From NCBI GenBank assembly GCA_050011815.1, contig JBEKIJ010000007.1, forward strand, positions 44,702 through 108,701: a stretch of DNA of 64,000 nucleotides, in the 5' to 3' direction. Under the pieces are notes generated by a model that was not told the DNA's origin, searched no databases, and saw only the letters and a program-made list of their open reading frames with translations. Positions 1 through 8,719 of the stretch are shown piece after piece. The position numbers were made by a program, and so were the translations under genes. The number at the start of each line of letters is the position of its first letter. Positions within the stretch are counted from its first letter, which is position 1. The DNA comes from Chersky-840 sp050011815. Its GTDB lineage: Bacteria; Actinomycetota; Acidimicrobiia; Acidimicrobiales; UBA8190.

Positions 1-26
1 ACCCATCCCCGAGCGTAGGGGGAGGC

Positions 27-878
27 GTGACGACGGACGACGACGGCGGCACTGCACGCCTATGGGTCGAGTACAAGAAGAGCGGCGAGCGTCGTCTGCG
101 CGACCAGCTCATCGTGTTGTACTCGCCTCTCGTGAAATATGTCGCCGCCCGGGTGGCGGTCGGCCTTCCCCAGCACGTGGACGGGTCCGACCTGGTCAGC
201 TACGGGATCATCGGGCTGATCGACGCCATCGACAGGTTCAGCCCCGACCGCCAGGTCAAGTTCGAGACCTACGCCATCCCCCGGATCCGGGGAGCCATCA
301 TCGACGAGCTCCGGGCCATCGACTGGGTGCCGCGCTCGGTCAGGGCCAAGGCCCGGGCCGTGGAGCAGGCCTACGCCTCGCTCGAGGCGACCCTCTTGCG
401 GACGCCCACCGACGCTGAGGTGGCGGCCGAGCTCGAGATGTCGGAGTCCGACCTCCAAGACATCTTGCGCCAGATCTCCTTCGTGGGGGTGGCCGCGCTC
501 GACGAGGTGTTCATGGTGGGTGGCGACCGCACCGACCGGACCACCCTCGGCGACACCATCCCCGATGCCACGGCCGGACCGGTGGCGCTGTTCGAGGACA
601 AGGAGTCCAAGGAGATCCTGGCCCAGGCGATCATGCAGCTCGGTGAGCGGGAGCGGACGGTCCTGTCGCTCTATTACTACGAAGGTCTCACGCTGGCCGA
701 GATCGGCGAGATCCTGGGTGTGACCGAGAGCCGCGTGTGCCAGATCCACACCAAGGCCGTCCTGCAGCTGCGGGGTCGCCTGAACGACCGATCTCCCGAC
801 GGGACCGACACCCAGCGCCGGGGCCGGCCCCCCGGTGGCCGGCGCGGCCCGAGATCGAGCGTCGCCGCCACCGGCTGA
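27..878 (+). CDS. whiG: RNA polymerase sigma factor, WhiG/FliA (sigma-28) family
   Basis: Alternative sigma factor that directs RNA polymerase to motility or differentiation promoters. Region 2 is clear (VKYVAARVAVGLP near residue 36, then DLVSYGIIGLIDAIDRF and the -10-recognition stretch FETYAIPRIRGAIIDELR), followed by region 3 (PTDAEVAAELEMS) and a region 4 helix-turn-helix (GLTLAEIGEILGVTESRVCQIH). About 283 aa, slightly longer than usual because of an Arg/Pro-rich tail. The GTG start has a GGGGGAGG stretch only 1 nt upstream, and the frame stays open to the window edge, so translation may begin further upstream. In Streptomyces whiG also lies just upstream of rpsB-tsf, which supports the family call. 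No flagellar gene is visible, so the WhiG versus FliA role is unresolved. Confidence 0.85.
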   Translation: MTTDDDGGTARLWVEYKKSGERRLRDQLIVLYSPLVKYVAARVAVGLPQHVDGSDLVSYGIIGLIDAIDRFSPDRQVKFETYAIPRIRGAIIDELRAIDWVPRSVRAKARAVEQAYASLEATLLRTPTDAEVAAELEMSESDLQDILRQISFVGVAALDEVFMVGGDRTDRTTLGDTIPDATAGPVALFEDKESKEILAQAIMQLGERERTVLSLYYYEGLTLAEIGEILGVTESRVCQIHTKAVLQLRGRLNDRSPDGTDTQRRGRPPGGRRGPRSSVAATG

Positions 879-976
879 ACGCGCCGCACCGGCTGTACCC
901 CCTCGGGGCGACGCCGGGCCGAGTGAGAACCGGGCCGAGACCGCACCGGCGCAGCCCCAACCGGGCGGGGCTCTGG

Positions 977-1005
977 GTGACGGGTCCTTGGGCGTCGGTT
1001 ACCAT
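977..1005 (+). promoter_or_regulatory. Candidate promoter of rpsB-tsf
   Basis: A -35-like GTGACG (977-982) lies 17 nt from a -10 TACCAT (1000-1005). This would start transcription near 1012 and give an rpsB leader of about 110 nt. The -35 match is weak; the call rests on the TANNNT -10, the spacing and its position between whiG and rpsB. Confidence 0.4.
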
Positions 1006-1010
1006 GGACC

Positions 1011-1033
1011 GGTCCTGCCCGTCGGGCGGGACC
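1011..1033 (+). other. Stem-loop at 5' end of the putative rpsB leader
   Basis: A 10-bp stem (1011-1020 with 1024-1033, one G-T pair) closes a 3-nt loop. It begins almost at the predicted transcription start and has no T-run after it, so it looks more like a leader element (S2 autoregulation or mRNA protection) than a terminator for the upstream sigma gene. Function is inferred. Confidence 0.35.
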
Positions 1034-1121
1034 TCAAAGATCACTTTGAAGCACCCGGCGCGTCCACGGTCGCCCTGCAGGGCGCAGCGCCGGGGAAGGA
1101 CAACCGATGGGAGGACCCGCT

Positions 1122-2183
1122 GTGGCAGTTGTCACGACTCGGCAGTTGCTGGAGGCCGGTATGCATTTCGGCCACCAGACCCGCCGGTGGAACCCGAAGA
1201 TGCGCCGGTTCATCCTGGGCGAGCGCAACGGGATCTACATCATCGACCTCAAGAAGACGCTCGAGGGTCTCGAAGAGGCCTACGGGTACGTGCGCGACCT
1301 GGTCGCCAACGGCGGCATCCTGCTCTTCGTCGGCACCAAGAAGCAGACCCAGGGCCCCATCGCCACCTATGCCGCCGCGTGCGGCATGCCCTATGTCAAC
1401 GAGCGGTGGCTGGGCGGGATGCTCACCAACTTCACCACCATCTCGTCTCGCGTGGGGAAGATGCGGGAGTACGAGGCCATGGAGCGGGCCGGTGACTTCG
1501 AGGGCATGCCCAAGAAGGAAGGACTGCGGTTCCGGCGAGAGCTGGAGAAGCTGCGCCGCAACCTGGGCGGCATCCGCGGGCTCGACCGGCTGCCCGACGC
1601 CGTCTTCGTGATCGACACGAAGAAGGAGCACATCGCCGTCACCGAGGCCAACAAGCTGGTGATGCCGATCGTGGCCGTCGTCGACACCAACTGCGATCCC
1701 GACGTGATCACCTACGTGATCCCGGGCAACGACGACGCCATCCGCTCGGGCGCTCTCATGTGCCGGGTCATGGCCGAGGCCGTCATCGAGGGACGATGGG
1801 TGGCCGAGCACCGGCCCAAGCCCCCCGCCCCTCCGGCAACGCCATCGACGTCGGGATCCCGGCGTCCCCCCCGCGGACCGAGGGCGCCGGTGGGATCCGA
1901 CACCCCCGAGCCTCCGCCGACCACCACCCCTGGTGCGCCCGACGACGCTGCCGGGACCGCCGCGGCCGAGACCACCACGGCCGAGACCCCTTCGCCTTCT
2001 GGTGCCACCGCTGCGGCCCCATCGGCTGCGGCCCCGACGCCCGACGCCCCGTCCGCTGCGGCTCCACCGGCTACGACCCCGCAGGCTGCGGCCCCGCCGG
2101 TCGAGACGCCGCCGGTCGAGCCCCCCACCCCTGGCGCCGCGACCGACGCCGCCGACTCCGCCCCACCCATCGACGAGAGCTGA
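1122..2183 (+). CDS. rpsB: 30S ribosomal protein S2
   Basis: Small-subunit protein S2. The N-terminus from GTG 1122 (MAVVTTRQLLEAG, HFGHQTRRWNPKM) is the standard actinobacterial S2 start and has GGGAGG 7 nt upstream. An in-frame ATG at 1107 would add five residues and also has a purine-rich stretch before it. Further hallmarks are FVGTKKQTQ, NERWLGGMLTNF, LDRLPDAVFVIDT and the distal VDTNCDPD and IPGNDDA. The S2 fold ends near residue 230. It is followed by about 120 residues of Ala/Pro/Thr-rich low-complexity sequence, longer than usual and probably disordered. tsf starts 3 nt after the stop, so the two are surely co-transcribed. Confidence 0.97.
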   Translation: MAVVTTRQLLEAGMHFGHQTRRWNPKMRRFILGERNGIYIIDLKKTLEGLEEAYGYVRDLVANGGILLFVGTKKQTQGPIATYAAACGMPYVNERWLGGMLTNFTTISSRVGKMREYEAMERAGDFEGMPKKEGLRFRRELEKLRRNLGGIRGLDRLPDAVFVIDTKKEHIAVTEANKLVMPIVAVVDTNCDPDVITYVIPGNDDAIRSGALMCRVMAEAVIEGRWVAEHRPKPPAPPATPSTSGSRRPPRGPRAPVGSDTPEPPPTTTPGAPDDAAGTAAAETTTAETPSPSGATAAAPSAAAPTPDAPSAAAPPATTPQAAAPPVETPPVEPPTPGAATDAADSAPPIDES

Positions 2184-2186
2184 GCA

Positions 2187-2981
2187 ATGGCTGACTTCAC
2201 CGCCAAGGACGTCCAGACCCTGCGCCGGGCCACCGGCGCGGGCATGCTCGACAGCAAGCGCGCCCTCGAGGCGACCGGTGGCGACATGGACAAGGCCAAG
2301 ACGTGGCTGCGCGAGCAGGGGCTCGCCGGGGCGGCCAAACGTTCGGATCGCGAAGCGACCCAGGGTGCGGTGGCGCTGGCGGTCTCCGGTCGCAACGCGT
2401 CGATCGTCGAGCTCCGGTGTGAGACCGACTTCGTGGCCAAGGCCGAGACCTTCGTCAACCTCACCGACGAGCTCGCCCAGCTCGTGGCGGAGAAAGGCGA
2501 GCAGGCCACCGCCGATCGGACCGAGGACATCGACGAGCTCAAGACCACGCTCAAGGAGAACATCTCGGTGGGCCAGGTCGTCCGATTCGAGATGGGCGAG
2601 GATTCGGTGGTGGGGACGTACCTCCACATGCAGTCCGGCCGGGGCGTGAACGCCGTCCTGGTGGAGATGCGGGGCGGCGGTGAGGAGCTGGCTCACGACG
2701 TCGCGGTCCACGTGGCGTTCGCCCGTCCCTCGTATCTCCGTCGCGAGGACGTGCCCAAGGAAGAGGTCGAGGCCGAGCGCGCCGTCGTCGAGAACCTGTC
2801 GCGCAACGAGGGGAAGCCCGAGGCGGCGCTGCCCAAGATCGTCGACGGTCGGATGAACGGATGGTTCAAGGAGCGGTGCCTGCTCGAGCAGTCCTACGCC
2901 AAAGACGAGAAACGCACGATCGCCGACCTCGTCGGGAGTGCGGAGATCGTGCGGTTCGCCCAGGTCGTTGTCGGCGGCTGA
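2187..2981 (+). CDS. tsf: Elongation factor Ts
   Basis: Guanine-nucleotide exchange factor that recycles EF-Tu-GDP. The N-terminal UBA-like module is clear (FTAKDVQTLRRATGAGMLDS, ALEATGGDMDKAKTWLR). The core contains the hallmark CETDFVAK contacting the EF-Tu G domain, then AHDVAVHVAFARP and a C-terminal LLEQSYAKD. Length 264 aa is typical for actinobacteria. ATG 2187 follows the rpsB stop by 3 nt, the classic rpsB-tsf operon. The next gene, pyrH, starts about 28 nt downstream, so the operon probably continues. Confidence 0.97.
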   Translation: MADFTAKDVQTLRRATGAGMLDSKRALEATGGDMDKAKTWLREQGLAGAAKRSDREATQGAVALAVSGRNASIVELRCETDFVAKAETFVNLTDELAQLVAEKGEQATADRTEDIDELKTTLKENISVGQVVRFEMGEDSVVGTYLHMQSGRGVNAVLVEMRGGGEELAHDVAVHVAFARPSYLRREDVPKEEVEAERAVVENLSRNEGKPEAALPKIVDGRMNGWFKERCLLEQSYAKDEKRTIADLVGSAEIVRFAQVVVGG

Positions 2982-3009
2982 GGTCGCCGGGCGCGACGCG
3001 GTGGCGTCG

Positions 3010-3759
3010 ATGACATCCCCAGTAGCCGCGACCGAGCACGGCGTGCGAAAGCGCCGGGTCGTCTTGAAGATGTCGGGGGAAGCCCTGGCGTCATCGGCGT
3101 CCGACGAGACCATCGACGGGGGAGTGGTGGAGCGGTTCGCCCGGGAGGTCGCCGCGGCGCGCACCGAGCTCGACCTCGAGCTCGCCATCGTGGTGGGCGG
3201 TGGCAACATCTGGCGGGGGACCACCGGCGAGGCCCAAGGGCTCGATCGCACCACGTCGGACACGATGGGCATGCTGGCCACGGTCATCAACGCCCTCGCC
3301 CTGCAAGATGCCATCGAGCATCACGGCCAACCCACGCGGGTGCTGTCGGCCATCTCCATGGCCGAGGTGGCCGAGCCCTACATCCGGCGGCGGGCGGTGC
3401 GGCATCTCGAGAAGGGTCGAGTGGTGATCTTCGCGGCGGGAATGGGCAACCCCTATTTCACGACCGACACCTCGGCCGCGCTGCGTGCCGCCGAGATCGA
3501 GGCGGAGATCCTGTTGAAAGGGACGCACTCGGGGGTCGACGGGGTCTACAACGCCGATCCCAAGCTCGATCCCTCGGCTCGGCGCTACGACGAGCTCGCC
3601 TTCATGGACGTGGTCAACCAGGACCTGCGGGTCATGGACCTCACGGCGATCACCTTCTGCAAGGACAACCGCCTTCCCGTGCTGGTCTTCGACCTGATGG
3701 CGCCTGGCAACCTGCATCGTGCGCTGGCCGGCGAGGAGATCGGTACGCTGATCCGGTGA
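3010..3759 (+). CDS. pyrH: Uridylate (UMP) kinase
   Basis: Phosphorylates UMP to UDP for nucleic-acid and cell-wall nucleotide synthesis; an amino-acid-kinase-fold enzyme that works as a hexamer. Visible motifs are RRVVLKMSGEAL (phosphate-binding loop), VVGGGNIWRG, SDTMGMLATVINALALQ, LLKGTHSGVDGVYNADP and a C-terminal DLTAITFCKDNRLPVLVFDL. ATG 3010 is used here; GTG at 3001 and 3043 are in frame, and none has a strong ribosome site. Its TGA overlaps the frr start (TGATG), so the two are translationally coupled. The order tsf-pyrH-frr is widely conserved. Confidence 0.95.
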   Translation: MTSPVAATEHGVRKRRVVLKMSGEALASSASDETIDGGVVERFAREVAAARTELDLELAIVVGGGNIWRGTTGEAQGLDRTTSDTMGMLATVINALALQDAIEHHGQPTRVLSAISMAEVAEPYIRRRAVRHLEKGRVVIFAAGMGNPYFTTDTSAALRAAEIEAEILLKGTHSGVDGVYNADPKLDPSARRYDELAFMDVVNQDLRVMDLTAITFCKDNRLPVLVFDLMAPGNLHRALAGEEIGTLIR

Positions 3760-4328
3760 TGGACGACGAGCTCTCCGGAGTGGTGCTCAGCGACACCCGT
3801 GAGCGCATGGAGAAGGCCGTCGGCCACACCCAGGCGGACTTCGGCGGCGTCCGGACCGGGCGGGCGACCTCGGGCCTCGTCGAGCATCTCAAGGTGGACG
3901 TCTACGGGGTGGAGGCGGAGCTCCGGACCATCGCCGGTCTGAGCGTCCCCGAGGCGCGGCTGCTGGTCATCTCGCCCTACGACAAGTCCACCCTGGCGAG
4001 CATCGAGAAGGCCATCCAGGCCTCGGACCTCGGCATCACGCCGTCCAACGACGGGGCCGTGATCCGGTTGGCCTTTCCGCCGCTCACCGAGGAGCGGCGC
4101 AAGGACCTCGTGAAGGTGGTGCGGCACAAGGCGGAGGAAGGTCGGGTGGCGGTGCGCAACCTGCGGCGTACAGCCCGGCACGAGCTCGAGGGGCTCGAGC
4201 GCGACGGCGACATGTCATCGGACGAGCTCGAGCGGGTGGAGAAGGAGCTCGACAAGCTCACCCAGGAGATGGTGGCCGCAATCGACAAGCTGCTGGCCCA
4301 CAAAGAGCAGGAGCTCCTCGAGATCTAG
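3759..4328 (+). CDS. frr: Ribosome recycling factor
   Basis: Splits post-termination ribosomes together with EF-G. The protein is about 189 aa, the family size. It shows the N-terminal helix region (MEKAVGHTQADFGGVRTGRAT), LRTIAGLSVPEARLLVISPYD, the central IEKAIQASDLGITPSNDG and the C-terminal RKDLVKVVRHKAEEGRVAVRN helix typical of RRF. ATG 3759 overlaps the pyrH stop; a GTG immediately before it (3756) is an alternative. The TAG is followed by a 40-nt gap containing GC-rich dyads and then cdsA. Confidence 0.96.
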   Translation: MDDELSGVVLSDTRERMEKAVGHTQADFGGVRTGRATSGLVEHLKVDVYGVEAELRTIAGLSVPEARLLVISPYDKSTLASIEKAIQASDLGITPSNDGAVIRLAFPPLTEERRKDLVKVVRHKAEEGRVAVRNLRRTARHELEGLERDGDMSSDELERVEKELDKLTQEMVAAIDKLLAHKEQELLEI

Positions 4329-4368
4329 GGGTGCCGGCCCGGGGATCCCCGGCCGGTGGGGAGGCGAC

Positions 4369-6123
4369 GTGGACGATCGAGACGAATACGAGCCGGAGGC
4401 GGGGGCTCCCATAGAGCCGGTCACCGAGCGCGTGCGGATCATCGGCGCCCAGCCCGCGGGAGCGCTGGCGGGCCCGGGGTCGACCGATGACGAGCCCGGG
4501 TCGAGCGAGGCGGCGCCCACCGACGAGCCGGCGGTCTATGCCCCTGACCCCGTGGAGGGGCCGAGCGCCCCCACCTTCGACCTCTTCGGCGACGAGCCCG
4601 AGCCGGAGTCCCTCGTCGAGGAGCCCGACCACGTGGTGACCCATCCCGAAGAGGCGGGTCGGGCCGCGCCCTCGGGGCGCAACGGTGGCGACCCCCTGGA
4701 GCCGGGCACCGACGTCCTGCGCATCTCGGAGCCCACCGCCGTCGTCCCCGACATGCCGCACTGGACCGACCCGCCCACCGGGCAGGTTCCCGCCGTGCTC
4801 GACCGGCGCAGCGACGAGGACGCCACCGAGGCCCAGTGGTCCGCGGCGGGGGACACGGGCCCCGCCTGGCGCGAGCACAGTCACGAATGGGACGACAGCA
4901 CCTTCGACCCCTCGCTCCTCGCCGACGACGAGACGCGGGTCGGCGCCCTGGAGGAGACCCCGGTCGAAGAGCGCCGGCCCTGGGAGTTCGACGATCTCAG
5001 CGCGGCATCGGCCGACGAGGACAAAGTCGAGGCCGAGCTCGATGCGGGCGGCGTCGGCGCGGGGTGGTGGGGCGAGGACGATGAGGTCGACGACGAGCCC
5101 GCCGCCGACGACCGGCCCGCGGTGACCACCGCCTCCGCCGCGGCGCACGACAGCCCCGGGCCCGACGTGGCCGAGCGGGGGGTGGCCTCGATCAGCTCCT
5201 CTCCGCTGCGGGTCCCGCGCGAGCCGGCCGGTTCGTCGTCGTCTCCCCGAGGGCCCGCCGCCATGCGCCGCACCCTCATCCCGCCCCGGAGCACGGATGG
5301 CGCCACCGGTCGGAACCTTCCCGTGGCCATCGCCACCGGGGTCGTCATCGTCGCGGTGGCGCTGGCCTGCTTCAAGCTCGGCACGGTGTGGACACTGGCC
5401 CTCGCCACCATCGTGGTGGTGCTGTCGGTGGCGGAGTGCTACGCGGCGCTGCGCCGGGGTGGCCGGCGGCCCGCCACGTTGCTGGGCCTGGTGGCCACGG
5501 TTGCCATCATGGTGTCGGCCTACGCCAAGGGGCTCCCGGCCCTGCCGCTCGTCCTCGTGCTCGTGGTGATCACCGCCATGGTGTGGCACCTGGTCGGGGT
5601 GGAGCGGGGGTCGACCGTCGAGGGTGTGGCGAGCACGTTGCTCGGCTTCGTGTGGGTCGGGTTCCTGGGCTCGTTCGCCGCGCTCCTGCTCGCCCCGGGC
5701 GAGTTCCCCCACCGCCACGGGATCGCCTTCTTCCTGGGGGCGATCGTGGCGACCATCGGCGCCGATGTGGGCGCCCTGGCCATCGGCAGCTGGTTGGGAC
5801 GCCATCATCTGGCGCCCAAGGTGAGCCCCAACAAGACCTGGGAGGGCCTCATCGGCGGAGCCGTCGTGGCCATCGCCCTCTCGGCCGCCGTCACCGGGCA
5901 GGTCCATCCCTGGACCGTGCCGAAGGCCGCCCTGCTCGGCCTGGTGGTGGCGGTGGTGGCCCCGATCGGAGACCTGTGCGAGTCGCTCATCAAGCGAGAT
6001 CTCGGGCTCAAGGACATGGGGTCGATCCTGCCGGGCCACGGGGGTGTGCTCGACCGCGTGGATGCCCTGCTCTTCGTCCTCCCGACCACGTTCTACCTCG
6101 TCCGAGTGCTCAACCTCGGGTGA
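4369..6123 (+). CDS. cdsA: Phosphatidate cytidylyltransferase with long acidic N-terminal extension
   Basis: Makes CDP-diacylglycerol from phosphatidate and CTP for phospholipid synthesis. Membrane segments occupy roughly residues 315-584. The CDP-diglyceride synthase signature is near the C-terminus (SLIKRDLGLKDMGSILPGHG, followed by GVLDRVDALLF), with KVSPNKTWEG upstream. Unusually, about 310 residues of Asp/Glu/Pro-rich, probably disordered sequence precede the first membrane helix, roughly doubling the usual length. The GTG start has GGTGGGGAGG just upstream, and the extension contains no better start, so it appears genuine. It opens with the short block RVRIIGAQPAG. dxr follows closely. 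Confidence 0.9.
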   Translation: MDDRDEYEPEAGAPIEPVTERVRIIGAQPAGALAGPGSTDDEPGSSEAAPTDEPAVYAPDPVEGPSAPTFDLFGDEPEPESLVEEPDHVVTHPEEAGRAAPSGRNGGDPLEPGTDVLRISEPTAVVPDMPHWTDPPTGQVPAVLDRRSDEDATEAQWSAAGDTGPAWREHSHEWDDSTFDPSLLADDETRVGALEETPVEERRPWEFDDLSAASADEDKVEAELDAGGVGAGWWGEDDEVDDEPAADDRPAVTTASAAAHDSPGPDVAERGVASISSSPLRVPREPAGSSSSPRGPAAMRRTLIPPRSTDGATGRNLPVAIATGVVIVAVALACFKLGTVWTLALATIVVVLSVAECYAALRRGGRRPATLLGLVATVAIMVSAYAKGLPALPLVLVLVVITAMVWHLVGVERGSTVEGVASTLLGFVWVGFLGSFAALLLAPGEFPHRHGIAFFLGAIVATIGADVGALAIGSWLGRHHLAPKVSPNKTWEGLIGGAVVAIALSAAVTGQVHPWTVPKAALLGLVVAVVAPIGDLCESLIKRDLGLKDMGSILPGHGGVLDRVDALLFVLPTTFYLVRVLNLG

Positions 6124-6151
6124 GCGACGGAGGCGGACGGCGAGACCGGAC

Positions 6152-7351
6152 ATGGGCCCGACGACGCGCCCTCGGGCGCCTCGGAACCAGGCCGTGAGGG
6201 TCAGCCTGGTCGGGTCGACGGGGTCGATCGGCACCCAGGCGGTCGAGGTGATGACGACCGAGCCCGACCGCTTCACCGCCGTGGGGCTGGCCACGTGGCG
6301 GTCGGTCGACCTGCTCGGCGCCCAGGCGCAGGCGCTGCGGCCCGAGGTCGTGGCCATCGGCGATGCCTCGCTGGCCTCGGCGCTGGCCGCCGCGGTGCCC
6401 AAGGGGACCGAGGTGCTGACCGGGCTCGAGGGTCTCGCCGCCGTGGCCCGACTGGGCGAGGTGGTGCTCAACGCCGTGGTGGGGTTCGCAGGGCTGCCCG
6501 TGACCCTGGCCGCCCTCCAGGCGGGGCGCCGGCTGGCCCTCGCCAACAAGGAGTCCCTCATCGCCGGGGGCCCCGTGGTGGCCCGGGCCAAGGGGACCCC
6601 GGGCGCCGAGATCGTCCCCGTGGACTCCGAACACTGCGCGCTTCACCAGTGCCTGCGGGCGGGGGCCGGGCCCGAGGAGGTGGCCCGACTGGTGCTCACG
6701 GCGAGCGGCGGCCCCTTCCGGGGACGCACCCTCGAGGAGCTGACGGGGGTCGAGGTGGCAGACGCCCTGGCCCATCCGACCTGGAAGATGGGGCCGAAGA
6801 TCACGGTGGACTCCTCCACCCTCATGAACAAAGGCCTCGAGGTGATCGAGGCCCACGAGCTGTTCGACGTGGAATATGACCGGATCGCGGTCATTATTCA
6901 CCCCCAGTCGGTCGTACACTCGATGGTGGAGTTCATTGACGGATCGACGGTGGCCCAACTCTCCCAACCAGACATGCGACTACCCATCGGGTACGCGCTC
7001 GGCTACCCCCGTCGCCTCGGGCACCCCTATGGAGCCATCGACTGGTCCTCGCTCGGACGCCTCGACTTCGAGCCCCCCGACCGCGAGGTCTTCGCCTGTC
7101 TCGCCCTGGCCGAAGAGGCCGGCCGGGCCGGGGGTCTGGCCCCGGCGTGGCTCAACGCGGGGAACGAGGTAGGGGTGGCCGCCTTCCTGGCCGGTCGGAT
7201 CGGGTGGGGATCGATCGCCGAGGTGGTGGCCGACACCCTGTCGTCGTGCGACGGGGCCGAGGCGACCGACGCCGAGGACGTCTTCGAAGCGGACCGGCGC
7301 GCCCGGGAACGTGCCGAGCGCGCCGTGCGCCACCGGGAGCAGGCCGCGTGA
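6152..7351 (+). CDS. dxr: 1-deoxy-D-xylulose 5-phosphate reductoisomerase
   Basis: Committed step of the MEP isoprenoid pathway (DXP to MEP, NADPH). The NADPH-binding loop SLVGSTGSIGTQ is at the N-terminus, followed by LALANKESLIAGG, the metal/substrate motifs PVDSEHCALHQCL and ASGGPFRG, then HPTWKMGPKITVDSSTLMNK and VIIHPQSVVHSMVEF. ATG 6152 gives 399 aa; GTG 6194 directly before the Rossmann loop would give 385 aa and matches the usual length as well. Neither has a strong ribosome site. The stop overlaps the start of the next gene (GTGA). ispG, a later MEP enzyme, is two genes downstream. Confidence 0.95.
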   Translation: MGPTTRPRAPRNQAVRVSLVGSTGSIGTQAVEVMTTEPDRFTAVGLATWRSVDLLGAQAQALRPEVVAIGDASLASALAAAVPKGTEVLTGLEGLAAVARLGEVVLNAVVGFAGLPVTLAALQAGRRLALANKESLIAGGPVVARAKGTPGAEIVPVDSEHCALHQCLRAGAGPEEVARLVLTASGGPFRGRTLEELTGVEVADALAHPTWKMGPKITVDSSTLMNKGLEVIEAHELFDVEYDRIAVIIHPQSVVHSMVEFIDGSTVAQLSQPDMRLPIGYALGYPRRLGHPYGAIDWSSLGRLDFEPPDREVFACLALAEEAGRAGGLAPAWLNAGNEVGVAAFLAGRIGWGSIAEVVADTLSSCDGAEATDAEDVFEADRRARERAERAVRHREQAA

Positions 7352-8643
7352 GCCAGGTCGTGACCGGCCCGGGCCACGACGTGCCCGAGCAGCCCGCCCC
7401 GCCCCGCCGCGCCCCGGCCGAGCCCCGCGCCGAACAGCGCGCCGCGCTGGCCCGCCTCTTGGCCGTCGTGGTGGCCGTGATCCTCGCCGCGGTCGTGACC
7501 CACACCACGTCGGTCCTCATCGTCGTGGTGGCGCTCGTGATCATGATCATGTTGCACGAGCTCGGGCACCTTCTCACCGCCAAGTGGGGCCGCATGAAGG
7601 TGACGGAGTACTTCCTCGGGTTCGGGCCCCGGCTGTGGTCGATCCGGCGGGGGGAGACCGAGTACGGCATCAAGGCCATCCCGGCGGGCGGCTACGTGAA
7701 GATCATCGGGATGACCTCCATGGAGGAGGTCGACCCCGCCGACGAACCCCGCGCCTACCGCCAGCGGCCCTTCCACAACCGGCTCATCGTGGCCGTGGCC
7801 GGATCGGCCATGCACGGGGTGATGGCCTTCGTGCTGCTGTGGGGCATGTTCGTCTTCATCGGGGCCGAGCAGACCAACGCCGTGGCCGTCAGCGGGTTCG
7901 CGCCCCTCGCCCACAAGGTCGACCCGGCCCGTGCCGCCGGACTGCGGTCGGGCGACGTGGTGGTCCGCGCCGACGGCGCCGCGGTGCACTCCGCGGACGA
8001 CCTCCAGAACGTCATCGAGCATCGAGCCGGGCAGCCGGTCACGCTGGTGGTGGAGCGGGCCGGGCGCGACCTGACCGTGGTGGTGACCCCGCACGCCGAT
8101 GCCACCCTCTCGGGGGCCAACGGCCGCATCGGGGTCATCATCGGGCCGCCCACCGTCCGCAGCGGACCGATCGAATCGGTGGGCAAGGCGGGCGAGCTCT
8201 TCGGGCAACTGGTGACGAGCTCGTTCGCCGGGATGGGCCAGGTGTTCTCGGCCAGCGGGATCAAGAGCTACATCCACGACCTCACCAGCGCCAAGGCCGC
8301 CTCGCAGGCGGCCAAGACCGGTGACCGTCCCGCGTCGATCTACGGCGCGGCACGCCTGGCCGTCCAGGGCGCCCAGGCCGGGCCCACGCAGCTCATCTAC
8401 GTGCTCGCCATCATCATCATCTTCGTGGGGATCCTCAACCTGTTCCCCATGCTCCCCCTCGACGGGGGCCACGTGGTCATCGCGGTGTACGAGCGGATCC
8501 GCAGTCGACGGGGCCGCCCGTACCACGCCGACGTCACCAAGCTCACCCCCGTCGTGTGGGCCTTCGTCTTGTTGCTGGGCTTCATCGTGGTGTCGTCGCT
8601 GTACCTCGACATCACCCATCCGGTGCACAACCCGTTCCAGTAG
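7348..8643 (+). CDS. rip: Site-2 zinc metalloprotease (RseP/Rip1 family)
   Basis: Intramembrane protease that clips membrane-bound anti-sigma factors or other single-pass substrates. HELGH (residues 70-74) in the first membrane segment supplies the zinc ligands and catalytic Glu. A PDZ domain lies around residues 180-260, and the second active-site motif FPMLPLDGG (Asp372) is in a C-terminal membrane helix. A Pro/Ala-rich N-terminal stretch precedes the first helix. GTG 7348 overlaps the dxr stop, so the pair is translationally coupled, as in the dxr-rip-ispG order of mycobacteria. Substrates cannot be read from the sequence. Confidence 0.93.
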   Translation: MSQVVTGPGHDVPEQPAPPRRAPAEPRAEQRAALARLLAVVVAVILAAVVTHTTSVLIVVVALVIMIMLHELGHLLTAKWGRMKVTEYFLGFGPRLWSIRRGETEYGIKAIPAGGYVKIIGMTSMEEVDPADEPRAYRQRPFHNRLIVAVAGSAMHGVMAFVLLWGMFVFIGAEQTNAVAVSGFAPLAHKVDPARAAGLRSGDVVVRADGAAVHSADDLQNVIEHRAGQPVTLVVERAGRDLTVVVTPHADATLSGANGRIGVIIGPPTVRSGPIESVGKAGELFGQLVTSSFAGMGQVFSASGIKSYIHDLTSAKAASQAAKTGDRPASIYGAARLAVQGAQAGPTQLIYVLAIIIIFVGILNLFPMLPLDGGHVVIAVYERIRSRRGRPYHADVTKLTPVVWAFVLLLGFIVVSSLYLDITHPVHNPFQ

Positions 8644-8719
8644 GCACCGCGTCACAAGGACCCGCCTGCACGCGACGCACTCCGACGGGCCCCGATCAAG
8701 GAGAAAGGGAGTCGTCGTG

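Noticed and set aside
4258..6591. Long - strand open frame across cdsA and dxr
   Set aside because: Shadow of two well-supported + strand genes; translation has no recognisable motif and shows the antisense Gly/Arg/His bias.
8321..8719. Upstream extension of the ispG frame
   Set aside because: It overlaps the end of rip; the translation is low-complexity Ser/Arg and the real start at 8720 has a good ribosome site.
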